Shown here one piece after another: positions 1-12,500 of a DNA stretch of 64,000 bases. This stretch comes from Sitta carolinensis (Eukaryota; Chordata; Aves; Passeriformes; Sittidae). A program made the translations under genes and the position numbers. The stretch lies in the NCBI GenBank assembly GCA_032173965.1, contig CM063283.1, positions 108,338,108 to 108,402,107 of the forward strand, given 5' to 3'. The notes below the pieces were generated by a model. That model saw nothing but the letters and a program-made list of their open reading frames with translations. It was not told the DNA's origin and searched no databases. The first letter of the stretch is position 1; the number at the start of each line of letters is the position of its first letter.

Positions 1-3000
1 GCTGTTGTAGAATGGACTGGGTAATGCTGAGGAAATAGATCTGTGAGTTGTCAGCACAAAAACAATCGCTGAAGTGGGCAGCAGGATAAAGCTGTCCTGG
101 GGACAAAGTGAGGAGTGAGGAGAGGGACTAAGGCAATGTCCTAAGGTAGTCTGATAGCAGAGAGGAGAAAAACATGTAAAGAAGACAGTGCAAGGACACC
201 TAGAGAGGTAGGATGAAAACCAGTAGCACGAAAGGCTCCGGAGCACCCCAGGAAGGGAGCTTTTCCATAAAGGAGGAATGATTCACATCAAAGGCAGGCA
301 ACAGACTGGGAAGGAGGCTTCAGAGTGTGCCAGGAATAACAACTGTGCCTCAGCTCATGTTGTGTTCCCTCTCCGCCTGCAGCACCGTACTCTTCCCATT
401 TCATCTGCAAACTCTTCAGGGCAGGGACCTGGTCTTCCTCCCCATCTAGCAGTTCAAGAAATCATTTCCATTTGTTCCAGGAATATTAACTGGACAGATG
501 TACATGTGCTCTTTAACATGCAAGAAGTGATACACCCCAAAATATCTGCCGTAGGTTTACTCACTGTGCTGCCACCTCAGGAGCTCAAACCCCTGCAGTG
601 GATCCCTGTCCTCCTCCACCTCTATTGAGATTAGGAGGCTGTTTCAGTGAAGAAAAGAATACATCATAGAAGAAAAGAGGCCTCTGTTTTGGCTTCTATT
701 TTTTTTCATTTCCCAGGATCACCCCCATATAAACATTCAACCTTAAACACACATAAAATGCACTTGTAATTCTGCAGAACCCTGGCTACCTCTCTTGGCT
801 CACTTTTGTTCTCCTGCTGCCTCAGAAAGACACATTTTCATGATGACTGCTCTCCTCCAGAACCTGCCATTCACCTCAACTTGCAATGGCAACTTGCAAC
901 TCCAAATTCTTCCAGCCCCATTTATGTGGTAAGAGCTGTGTTCAACCCAGAGAGTCTTTAAATTTATACTTAAATGTTTATAACTAACTACAGTTAGTTA
1001 GAAGTGATCCAGGAAGGAATTTAAATGTCTTTTTGCGTCTCTCTAACTCCAGTGGCACTCAAAGCATGTACATAAGGGCTTTGCTAAATGGGAGTGGGCC
1101 TTAATGCACACTTAATCACCTTGCAGTCTGGCCCCAAATGTTTGTCTCTATTGCCGTGATCAAACTCTGTTTCTTGATTTCCTGTCTGCAGTACAGGGAT
1201 AAAGAGAACAGCCGAAGACGTGTGATGAAGAATCCACTGGTCTGACCTTGGGTTTGCTGAATAACTCATGACTGGCAAAAGTGTGGATTGATTTCAGTTG
1301 GATTTTATGAGGCATGGAGCTGGAAAGGCGATTTTTTTCTCCCTCCTCGTTAAATGGCAATGACTAGCCTAGCCATGGCTCCTCATCTTGCATTCAATAT
1401 TTCCCATGTCTGATGGATACCAAGTATTTTCTTTTGTTCCTTGGGTTCTGGGTTTTAACTTCTTTAATTTGTTGATCCTATGTATCTTCTAAAATAAAAG
1501 TAACCCCCTCTGGAAATTCAGTAGCCATGGGGCTACCTTACAGGTCCATGGACTGCCAAACACTGCCCCTGGCTCCTGCAAAAGCTTTGTCTGCTCCCAA
1601 TTTCAAGTTGCACTAATGACAACCAGTATGTGAAAAGCAACATTTGGATTTAGACTGGGGCAAAGTCCCTGTAAACCAAAACTCCTTATCATTTTTTTTT
1701 TCTCGTTTCAAGTTTCAAGACCTATTCCCTGCTCTTGATAAATTCAAATTTTAGTGGTACAGATTTTCTGCAACGGAGTACTGGATAACCATTTAGTATG
1801 TAGACTAGGAAGCCATTAATAGGGAGCAACAAAGAGGAAAGAAGATTACTACCTTCTAATCTTTCATTTATTCTGTGGGTAGCTAATAATTACTTAGACA
1901 TTATGGCCAGTTCCTATTAATTGCTAAGTTTCATAAAGCACTCTTTCTATAGTCTTTAAAAACAGTAAAGGAAATGACGTATCTAACAGAATGTAGTTTC
2001 TGAGGGGAAAGTCACAGAAATCCCAGACCAGATAGTAAACGTTTCTAAATACCTGCTGCTCACTAAAACCCATGAAAAGCAGACACTATTCATGCCCTTC
2101 CTAATCTAGATGCTCATGACTACACCACTTGCTGTTGAGGTATGATGGTAGAAACCTGAGATGAAATTAAAGCCTCCATCTACTCACAAGGGGCATAAAA
2201 AATTTATCTTTAGTTGTTTTTATTTTTAAACCAGAATTTCAGGACAGACCTTCTCTTCCCATTGCTGCAATGTTAAATCAAAGCCATATTTTCAGCTCTG
2301 ATAAGAGTAGGTAGAAAAAAAAGGGGAAAAAAAAAAAAGAAGTGTGGCAAACCAGCTGTGACTTACTCGCTAGGTATCAAAAGCCATGGAATAAACCATG
2401 GAACATCTGTATCTTCAGCTGTCATTTCAGGGAGAAATCTTCTTCTGCCAGCCAGCAAGAGGGGCCACAACAGCAAACTGGTGTGTGCAGTCAGAGCTAG
2501 ACTGGAGGCAAGAGATGAGTGCTGTGCCCAAGGAGCCCAGGCTATTTCTGGCTCTGCCACAGGCTGGGTGAGCAAAAGGGAGCTGCTCACAACAGCAGCA
2601 GAGCCTAAAGTCTGTGCTGGCACCAATCACCTCCATTACCTTCTGCGAGGGGTTTGCTGTGCGTCTTCACTGCAGGTGGTGCCCGGTCCTCCTGTGTGCT
2701 CTGCAGGTTTAGCTTGAACAGGCTGGGCATGCAGGTCAGTCCCGAAGAGCTCAGACCTGCCAGTCTCCCAGGTAAACTGCAAAATCTGCCCCTCATCCTT
2801 GGCTTTCAGCAAGGGAGGGGAAATGTAAGAGTAGTGATTGGCAGGAGGAAAACCGCTGCTGGGTGAGAGCTTTATGTCATTGTCTCTTTTAATTTCACCA
2901 TCACTAGCTATGTCAGAGAGTTTAAATATGAGCAATGGTGTTGCTCAGTATTGTCAAGGGCATGCAGAGCCCCAGCCCACTATCTAAATGAAAACCTCTG

Positions 3001-3505
3001 AAAAATGACTAAACAGGATTAGCATGGCCTGAGTGCAGATACAACATACCTGCATGCTCATGAATCGTCCTACACCCGTGCCCAGAGGTGCAGAGGCCCC
3101 CACCAAAGACAGCAGAACAAACTGGTGCTGGCAGAGCAGGATCCTGCCCTTTCTCCACACAGGGCATCGACTGCAGTTCCTTTGCGAGGGCAAACACAGC
3201 CCTGGAAGAGTGCTCCTGCCCCAGGCAACTGCCTCCAGACAGCTGAGTGAGCTGGGGTGGTGGCAGGGACGGTGTGGGGCAGGGGGCTGACCCTCACCTG
3301 CTCCCTGCTGCTGCAGCCGCCTGGCTGGGAGGGCTGCAGAGGCTCTGGGGGCTCCTGAGCCTCAAAGCAATCCCGAGGCAGGGATGAAATCCCTCTGTAA
3401 CAACACCTGAAGCCAAGGAGGAAGGAGGGGAGCTCTCCCAAGCTCATAGCCCTGCTGCTGGCAGCTGCCTGCAATGTGGCTGCCTCAGGCTGCAGGCAGA
3501 GAGCT
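1..3505. other. No gene seen (downstream desert)
   Basis: Unique sequence with scattered stops in all frames. Overlapping open frames of 60-120 codons at 2358-2935 resemble no family and lack splice or codon support. Confidence 0.7.
981..1000. repeat. Perfect 9-bp inverted repeat
   Basis: TAACTAACT, a 2-bp spacer, then AGTTAGTTA. A small palindrome with no associated gene. Confidence 0.9.
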
Positions 3506-3975
3506 GGTGACACAGGGAGATGGTGACACAGGGAGATGGTGACACGGGAAGATGGTGACACAGGGAGATGGTGATACAGGGAGATGGTGACACAGGAAGA
3601 TGGTGACATGGGGACATGGTGACACAGGGAGATGGTGATACAGGGAGATGGTGACACAGGGAGATGGTGACACAGGAAGATGGTGATACAGGGAGATGGT
3701 GACACAGGGAGATGGTGACACAGGAAGATGGTGACATGGGGACATGGTGACACAGGGAGATGGTGATACAGGGAGATGGTGACACAGGAGACGGTGACAC
3801 AGGAAGATGGTGACATGGGGACATGGTGACACAGGGAGATGGTGATACAGGAGATGGTGACACAGGGAGATGGTGACATGGGGACATGGTGACACGGGGG
3901 ATGGTGATATGGGGAGATGGTGATACAAGGAGATGGTGACACAGGGAGTCGGTGACACAGGAGATGGAGATGGTG
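3506..3975 (+). repeat. 16-bp minisatellite
   Basis: About 29 copies of GGTGACACAGGGAGAT, with variants GGTGATACAGGGAGAT, GGTGACACAGGAAGAT and GGTGACATGGGGACAT and a few 15-bp units. The order of variants repeats in blocks, for example near 3590, 3720 and 3800, which indicates duplication of multi-unit segments. Since 16 is not a multiple of 3, all three minus frames stay open, which explains long spurious open frames rich in His, Pro and Ser. Confidence 0.95.
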
Positions 3976-4844
3976 TCATAGGCAGATCTGCTCATGCAGG
4001 AGCGAGGCCTCCCTGCGGGAGGGCCCCAAATTCTGCCATTTGTTTCCCTTTTCAAGCTGACAGGGCACAGACAGATTTTACTGAGCTGCTGAGCAACTCG
4101 TGAGGCCTCTCTACTCACCGAGGCTTTTCTGAGAAGGTGGGTTGAGAGGTTTATTGGATTGGGAGATAACTTAGTATCCATTTTTCACAGCATGTCCATT
4201 GCTATTAACCTGCCCTTGCAGTCTGTTTCCCTCCCTGGGCAGCGGAGGGACAGGAGGAGAGGGGGTGCCCTGTCTGGATGGTCACCTGCAGTGGGACACC
4301 AGGGCTCCCAGGATCACAGTGCTCATGGGCATGGGCAGGAGTGTGGGGCTGGGTCACCTCATGGCACCACAGCTGCCTTTTCTCAGGGTGGCAGGAAAGA
4401 GGCCTCAGAGAGATCTGTCAGCCTAGACCCCAAATGCCCCTCTGCTGCCTTGCACCAGATCCTCCCAGCAGAGATAATGGGGTATTTCTAGAAGACACAT
4501 TAACTGTGAGAGAACCCACACCCCCCAGACAGAACCTGTCCACCCCACCAGTAAGGAGGCACAGGAACCTGCCTCTCCTGCCTGGCTTCTGAGGACAGCC
4601 CACAATCAGGACAGGAAGGTCCCTGGCAGAGCTGCTCCAAGCTTTGGGTCCACCAGGTTTTCCTGCAGGAAAGCTTTCATGTCTGCACATCTCCTGCTTT
4701 AGGCAATGGTACAAAATCTCCCCAGGGGTCACTCGAAGCAGCTCCTATTGCATCTGCCCACCCCAGGCTAGGACTAGAAGCCCAGGCCTTGGAATCTGAT
4801 GAGGGCTCCCCATGGCTACCTGTGACCCAAAGCTTTTCTGGAGT
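3976..4844. other. No gene seen
   Basis: Unique, GC-moderate sequence between the 16-bp minisatellite and the CR1 remnant. Nothing recognised. Confidence 0.7.
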
Positions 4845-5525
4845 TGTCACTTGGAGGGAACATCAAGGATGACAAGAAGAGCTTCTGCCACTACAGTAAC
4901 AAAAAAGGCTAAACAGAGAAATGTAGGCCCATTGCTGAACAGGGAAATTGATTTAATGGCATGGGCACAGAGAAAGCTGAGGTACTCAATGCCTTCTCTA
5001 TCTCAGTCTTCATCAACAAGGTCCTTCAGGGCTCTGGGCACAAAGGAAAACTACCAGCAAGAAGAGTGGTGTTGACTCCTGGATTGCCTGCAACACCTCT
5101 TCACGTCCATGAGATTCAACAGTTGCATCCAAGAGTGCCACAAGAGTTGGTCCATGTCCTTGCACCATCACTGTCTAGCATTTTCCAAAGACTGTGGAGG
5201 TCCAGGGATTTCCCTGACAACTAAAGGCAAGTGTGAGACCCACTCCATACCTACAGACAGGGAGCTGGGAACTTCAGTGGTCTGTGGGGCAGGAAAACTA
5301 GACACACCAGGCATAAACTGAAACAAGAGAGATCTGATCAGATGCAAGGGGGAAAACATTTCCATGAGGACAGCCTAGCTGTCAGGCATCTCAGGAGACT
5401 CTGCAGGCTCCATCCTGGGAGGATTCAAGCCCCAACCAGACACAGCCCTGAGCAACCTGGTCTGGTCTGGTGGTGACCCTGCTCTGAGCCTCTCAGGGTC
5501 ATGCCCAGCTTGAATTATGCTATGT
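4845..5525 (+). mobile_element. Degraded CR1 LINE, + strand, internally deleted
   Basis: The first part (about 4845-5225) resembles the start of the CR1 reverse-transcriptase region: AACAAGAAGAGCTTCT-like, GGCCCATTGCTGAACAGGG, GAAAGCTGAGGTACTCAATG and GCCTTCTCTATCTCAGTCTTC. The last part (about 5355-5525) resembles the CR1 3' end: CATGAGGACAGCC, CCTGGGAGGATTCAAG, CCCTGAGCAACCTGGTCTG and TTGAATTATGCTATG. Most of the reverse-transcriptase body between them is missing. Stops and frameshifts break the reading frame, so it is inactive. Confidence 0.75.
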
Positions 5526-6486
5526 TCCCATGCTGAGTTGAATTGGATAGCCACAGTAGGAAATTAAAAATACAGAAATATAATCCTGCTGTTGGCACAA
5601 ATAGCCCCAATTCTCCAGACTGCCATCGTCCTCTGTCTGTTCTGACTTATGCAGGAATCCAGACTAGTTCTGATCTATCTTAAATACTCTTTTGCCAGTC
5701 TGAAGGCTTGGGGCTGCTACTACTGAGAAGAGTCAGATGTGTACAAAGCAAGTGCAAAAGCTGGCTGTTTCTGTGGGGAACCATTCACCATCAGCTCCAC
5801 TCCTTTCCCAGCTCTCTTTCTCTCCCCTCCCTCTCTCATTGCTCCTACAGTAAACACCCAAACATGAAAACAAGTCCCCAGGATTCATCCTAGAGGTTCT
5901 ATGTCCCACATCTCCCTGTCCCCTCCACTCCCAAACCTAGAGGGACTTCGGCCAGAGTCCCTCTCCTGGGGAGTAACATCAGTGCCCTCCAGCAACTGCA
6001 AGTTGAGCAGCATAATGATATTAAAGCTCCTTTCACCCTCCTTCCTAGCTGAAGCTAAGCACAGCTCAGTGAGCTATCAGGAGCAGGAACCTCATCATGA
6101 GCAGAGAGATGGCCAGAGATGATTTTGAGGGAAGGCTACAGTAACCTCAAGCTTAGAAAAGATGCTTGAACTCCCATTTTAAGTGGTCATGGAAGCTATT
6201 TTCATCTTCAGCTGCTGCAGATTTGTTCCTGGGATGGTGGCTGCACCGAGTGGCTGACATAGACCTGAGAATCAATCAAAAGTAATTGAAACAGAAGAGG
6301 CTCAGCAATCAACCTATTAGGTTGCTGGAGCCAGAAAAATGTTACTATGAGGAGCCAGAAAAAGGGGAACCAACTTCCCTTCTGAAAACTTAATGTGACG
6401 AAGAAGCTTTGGCTGTGTCATCTTTTCTTATAAGAAGAACAAAAATTTGTGGAATTCTCTTTCTGTGTATTTTTTCCCCATTTAAT

Positions 6487-6589
6487 GGGGGGGGGGGGGA
6501 TATGGTAGGAAACCATTAAACCTTTATCTGTGAAAAAAATGCCATCTTATTCTCTTTTCTATTCCTCATCCCCCCCCCCCCCCCCCCCC
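6487..6589. repeat. Opposed G13 and C20 homopolymers
   Basis: A run of 13 G (6487-6499) is followed 70 bp later by a run of 20 C (6570-6589). They are complementary and could pair as an imperfect hairpin. Lengths are uncertain because homopolymers sequence badly. Confidence 0.85.
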
Positions 6590-9500
6590 ATATGCAATAA
6601 AATGATTCTTTGCTCTCAATTGTTGTCTGCTGTGGCAGCGGTTGGAATGAGCTTTGTTTTTCTTCACTTCACTGCTCCTCACTGGAGGGCTTCGCTGGCT
6701 GCAGCAACCTATTAAACTGGTTGCTGGCTGTCATGGTCTCTTCTGTCAGAGTGGGAGTTGCTGCCAGAGTCCAGCTATTTCCAAATGCCTGCATGAATCG
6801 GCTCCTGAAAAGCCAGACCTCAGAGCCGTCGACAAGACCGTGAGCTGAAGTGTTGGGGGTTGCCAACCCCCAGTAATTAACAGCATACACCCCTCCACCA
6901 ACCCTCACCCAGATTTCACAACCTTCTGGCAGATGCCCCAGGGGAATTTGCAGCAGTGAGCTTAAATATTTCATCTAAATCATTAGAGCAAAAAAGAAAA
7001 ATTAAACGTGATCTTTAAAAAGGAGGGGGAAATCTTAACCACTTGCATTCTTGATAAGACATATGCAAAGAGAAAATGTAGCAGCGAGAGTACAAATTTG
7101 GAAAGGACTGCTGTGTGTGCTGGTGAGCAATACCTCACCAGGCTTCTCAGGGATGAAATCTGAGGGGCCACCCCGTCCTCTCTCCCCCACAGGTACTATT
7201 CTGAGGTGCATTGCTTTAGTCACAGAGGATGCACTGACTTGACCCTGGTACCAGAGACTCTTTTTGACTCTGAATTCCGCACAACACATCCTTGGTCAGA
7301 TGCAGTTGTGAAACACAGTAACCCCCGTTACTGCCTAGAAGAGCCCTTCCCCCTCACCAACCTGTAATTACTCTCAAGGGAATGAACACAAAGTTTCTCC
7401 TTTCCACCTCACCTAGGAAATACAGGGCAGAGAATGGGCACAGGTTTAATATTATGATTGAGCCCGTTGACCAAGGGGATTTGGCTTCGGTTCTGGCATG
7501 ATGGGAGCTCTTGTTCTCTCCAGGGAAAGGCTGAGTGCACCATGCTGTACGTGCTCCTGGCAGTCCCCTACTCCAGGGATGTTTCCACAGCTGGCAGGCT
7601 GTGCAGGGGACACTTACAGCAGTGAGTTTGATCAGCAGTTCTGCCTGACAGGGGTTTTATAGAGTCAGAGGGAAATGTGTCCTGGGCTCTAAAACAGAGT
7701 AGCGCTCCAAGTTTTATCCGTACTTACTGTTTTCTGAGGATGCCATTAAAAAAGTCTGGGCAAAGTGCAAGTTTGGAGACCTTAGCAATTCACACCTGCA
7801 CCTAGACAGTGCCTGTGCTACAGTACAAACACTGTCCAGATTCACCATCAAGCACAATTTATGAGAGGGATGTGCTCTCCCTGTGGGCTTAAGCAATAAC
7901 ACTCCCAACACACCTTCTAGAAAGGCTATTGCTTTCATGAAAGGTTTTCATGAAATACAGGGGTGAGGGAAAGAGGTATGAGAAATTAGAGGCTGAAATT
8001 GTGACCTAACACTGCTAAGAGGGAAAAAAAAATCAATTTTTTTCCCACTAACCCCCTATAGCAGTACTTGATCCAGTATTACCCTCCTCCCAGGGATCAA
8101 AAATGATAACACTATGCAGGAGTAATGCTGGAGTAATACAGCAGCTTATAACTGCAGAAGAGCTGTGACCTAAAGCAAGCCTCCCCTGCAGATGCTGAGT
8201 CATCAGAAATGTGTTGCCCTTCCACCATTATCTAAGAACAGCATCTGAAAGAGAGAGGGCTGATTAGACCGGGCTTTGGAGCTTGGACAATCCAAATTCT
8301 GATTCTGGTTCTGGTATGTCCCTCACATGAACCTGGGGAGCAGATAATAGGACTCAGATGTTCAGAGATTAACATCTGTCGCTCAAAAGCCCCTCAAATG
8401 TACCATGGGTACTTAAATCTTAAAAAAAAAATAAATTATGTTTAACCTTCTGAATGCAGGCAGAAGAGGAATTTAGGTTAGTATTTGTAATGTGCTTTTC
8501 AGAAGAAAACAGACTGAGTTTTACTTTTAGTTCTTCATTACTTTATGGAGGAGAAAGCAAGAAGATAGAAAAAATTAACAGCAGAAGAGGACTGATTATT
8601 AGTACTGGGACCATTGTTGGGTCATTTCTGGGTTTTTATGGGTACTTCTATCAAACAAATGGATGGTTTATATTCACCGTGAAGGAATAATTCTGGATAG
8701 GTGATGTTTGTTCCATAAAAGCAACACTCTCAAAGGACATGCAAAGTCCTCTAAACTTACCAGGATTAGCACTGAGTGACCTAATATCTCCTCCCACCAC
8801 TGGTGCCTAACACTTTAGAGAAATTTATGCACAGAATGTGACAACTTGTCATGAAATGCTCAACTTCATCTATCCCATTTTCCTGTAGAGTTCTCTGCAT
8901 AATATATAAACAGAGGGGGGTGGGGGAAATCTCTCTGAAAGCTCCTGCCAACTCACATCTATTTCATTCTTTTCTTTTGAAAAGAAACCTATTCCAGATG
9001 GTTTATCATTAGAACTTTTTTTAATCTCTGACGTTATTAAAAAAAAAAAAAAAAACCACAGGAAAAAAAAGAAATCTGTGTGGTCAGTTCTAGCACAGCC
9101 TGGAAGCCCTGCTGAAAATCTTTCACACTGAACCTGGGGCTGTGGATGCTGTCCACTGCAGGGAGCAGTGGAGTGCCCCAGGTCAATAGAACCAGCCACT
9201 GGATATTGCTGACAGGGCAGGATTTGGGCCAGCCTGTGATTGGGCAATCTGTTTCCCTGTCCTCGAAGATCTCACTCTTCCCAGGGCTTGGGCACCCACT
9301 GTACCACCTAAGCAAAAATGCTCAGACCAATGCCAGTAGGGTCATTCCTGCCCTGACCTGGGCAAGCTGTTCCGTGTCCACACAGAGGCTCCCGTGGCAC
9401 CCTACACACCATGCAGGGCACAGGAGCTGCAGCTTCTCCCCCTGAGCTGCACACCCTCCTGGGTGTCAGGACTGCAGCTGGGCAGACAGCCAGCACACTG

Positions 9501-12500
9501 AGGGATGTTTGAAGCGAGGCCTCTGAGACAAACCTCTGCTTTCAATAAAGTGCCACAGGATTTTTAATGCCCATGCAGAGCAGGCAGCTGTTACCCAAAG
9601 GACATTCTCCACCCTAAAATTACATGGAAATTATTTGCCTCTGAAGCTATGTTTAGCCTACAGAGATTCAAACATATAATTCTAGGATATCTGGTTATTT
9701 GATTAAAATGCTAATATAGCCACCTCACTGCTAATGCTGCCAGCCAACCGGCCTCCCCAGGGCAGCACCGTGTGTTTGCTTTTCGTGTCTCTCTCTAAGC
9801 CAGAGTCTCACCCTAAATCAGGGATTGTGATCACTGCTCTAAGCCCAGGGGTTCAGCCTCCCCAGCACAGTGACTCAGAAGAAGCAGCCAGCTCAAAGCT
9901 GGAGAGGATGCACAGAGATTTTGCCCACTGCCTCATTCCAAGCAGTTTCCCTCTCCTGCTAGGAGCTGCCAGGTAGCAGCAGTGGTGGCAGGTTCCTGAG
10001 GAAGGTCTGCATGCTGAGGAGGCACACCCCTTCTACTGAGAAACTGACTTTATTTTGCTTTAAAGAGGAGCAGCTAAATAAGTGAATGGGAGCCACAAGA
10101 TTTTCCCCAGAACTTTTCTTAATTGCCTTTTGCTCACTGTCACTACAAGGACTGGGAATTGTGCCGTCAACATTTTTCCTGTGAAGAACAGCTCCCATTT
10201 TATCCAAAATTACCTCTGTCCAACTTGATTTGAAATTTCTAGTTTGTCAAAATTAATTATTTCCACTGAAAATCCAGGTGCCAAGATGCTCAAAACCAAT
10301 ATTATGTACAAAGGAACTCACTGCACATCATTTTAAGCTCCTGCTATGAACAAACATCCCTTCATCCTACATTCTTTTCCCACCTCAGGGTCTCAGTAAA
10401 GCACTATGCCACAGCAGTACTACATGATTTTATGATAGATAGACCTAAGCCCTTCTCCTAACAAAGGTTTGCCAAAGCTGCTATTCATTTTGTTGAGAGG
10501 GCACAGAACGTATGACCATCCTGATGGTGTCAGTCCTAATGATCCAGCCTGAGTGCAGGATCTGAGCACAAGGCCAGGGATGCTCTGCACTGCACTATCC
10601 ATGTCAGTATAAGCTGCTTCATCCCTGGCTCCACAGGAATCAGGAGAGAGTCTGAGGGGGCACTTTTTTCAGAGGAACAAGGAGGGGAAGGATGAGTGTA
10701 CATGCCTGATTAGTTACAGGCAATTAAACACATCTAGCTTCCCCTTGCCTCTCATCCCTAACCTCCAGCCACTGGAACAGAAATCCAGAACAGCCATCTC
10801 CTGATGCATGATCCCTTTGCCTTTATAGCATGGTGCCTGCACTCTTTCAGCCCCTGGGCATCAAAACATTTGCACACAGGCAAGTAAAACATCTCAGGCT
10901 GTCAGAAAGGAGACCACCCCTTCCCTGCAGACTGATTCTGCCTCTACCATAGGGCAACACCTTCTAACGCAGTTCCTGCCATTGCTCATCATGAACCAGG
11001 GCAGAGGCAGCTCTCAGGGATACTGGATTGCAAGAAACCTCTGTCACCCTCTGGATTGCAGGCCCTTGGGTTTCCCTGGCTTCATACAGATTCGACCCAG
11101 GTTGCTTAACTTGCTTAACATTCTGTCTCCATTTGATTTTAAAACTGCTTTTGCTCCAGCACCTATCCTCCCTGCCAATCTTCTTGACCAAGAGCAGCAC
11201 AGTCTCAGGGTTTTCCCATAAAATCCCTGATGTCCTTGGCAGAGAAGGATCAGACTATTTGACCCCTTCCTCCTGTCCTCCCCCAGGGACTGCCATGAGC
11301 CCCCTGGAACCCTATCATCCCTTCTCTCACAGGGTTTCTACTACTGTGGCTGAGTTCTCCAACGAAAGTCTCACCAGGGCTGGGTATCATCCTCACCCAC
11401 GCTCCCCATCCTGCTTCTTCTGCCACTTCTGCCTCCAGGGAACAGGCTCTAGACTGCTCCTGCCAGGAAGGAACACAGCCTCTTGCTGTTTAAGGAAAGA
11501 GGTGGGCGGGGAGAGAATCCCTCGAGCTAAGTGGAGAGGCACAATCTGCAGTCAGAACTCCAAAAGCTCTTCCTCCCCAGTACACTCATCCCTGTGAGGC
11601 CACAGCCAAGGCCACCTTTTTAGAGAGAGCTGGTGAGGCCAGTGCATATTTCATTACAGCCTGCACCTCTTCCAAGTAGGATACAGGTACATGGATGGAA
11701 AATACAGAAAAAAGAAGTGCATAGGAAGAGTCTCATTTCAGCATGTAACTGTGTTTAAACATGATCACCACCAAAACATAGCTACGAACAAATCTTGGCT
11801 TTAGGTGCAGGCAAGAGCAAATCGGGATCAATTTTCACCCCTGTGTTGCAAAGTCTCACAATTTTACTGAGGACCTTGTGATACCAAATATTTTTAAAGC
11901 CTGTGTTCCAAGATTTGGGCATACAAGAATGCTCAAAACCTTGAGCTCTTTTCCAGTTACACTTCTTTGTGTCTTCTCATCTCTCTCATAGCGATTCCTG
12001 ATTTTGTGAACCTTGATGTTTAAAAAAATAGAGGGACACACTCTTCCTCACTAAGATTTTATATCTCATGACCCAGGGAGGAACTGGACTTCTGATTTTA
12101 TACTGGTTGGACTCAGCAGTACTATAAGCACAGTAATTTGAATACAGACAACAGGTAAACTACCAAAATGCCTTTTGTTTTCTGACTGACACAAAATCCA
12201 TGTCTAATGTTCTGTCAAAAAGACAGCAAACACAGTTGTGTTCAGACATGAGAAAACATCAAACTGAAGGCAGACCTTAGCACACAGAAGAGCTAAGAAG
12301 CTGTAAGCATCCTTACCTTTTTCTAAGGTCAGTCTTCATTCCCAGCACCTCACACCATGGCCTAGGTGTACCTCATGTAGCCCAAACCTTCTGTCCTGCT
12401 CTTCCTGCAGGAATTTTTGGTAATATTCTGTAAGTTACTTTTACTCAGAATAAAATTGAGTTTTACGCCAAGTTATGCCCTGTCAATCCAAAGAATCAGC

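Noticed and set aside
3070..4181. Three overlapping minus-strand open frames of 164-290 codons, rich in His-Pro-Ser
   Set aside because: They translate the 16-bp minisatellite in its three frames; the openness comes from the repeat unit, not selection.
11028..11597. 189-codon open frame on the + strand
   Set aside because: No recognisable domain, no splice partners, and composition like surrounding non-coding DNA.
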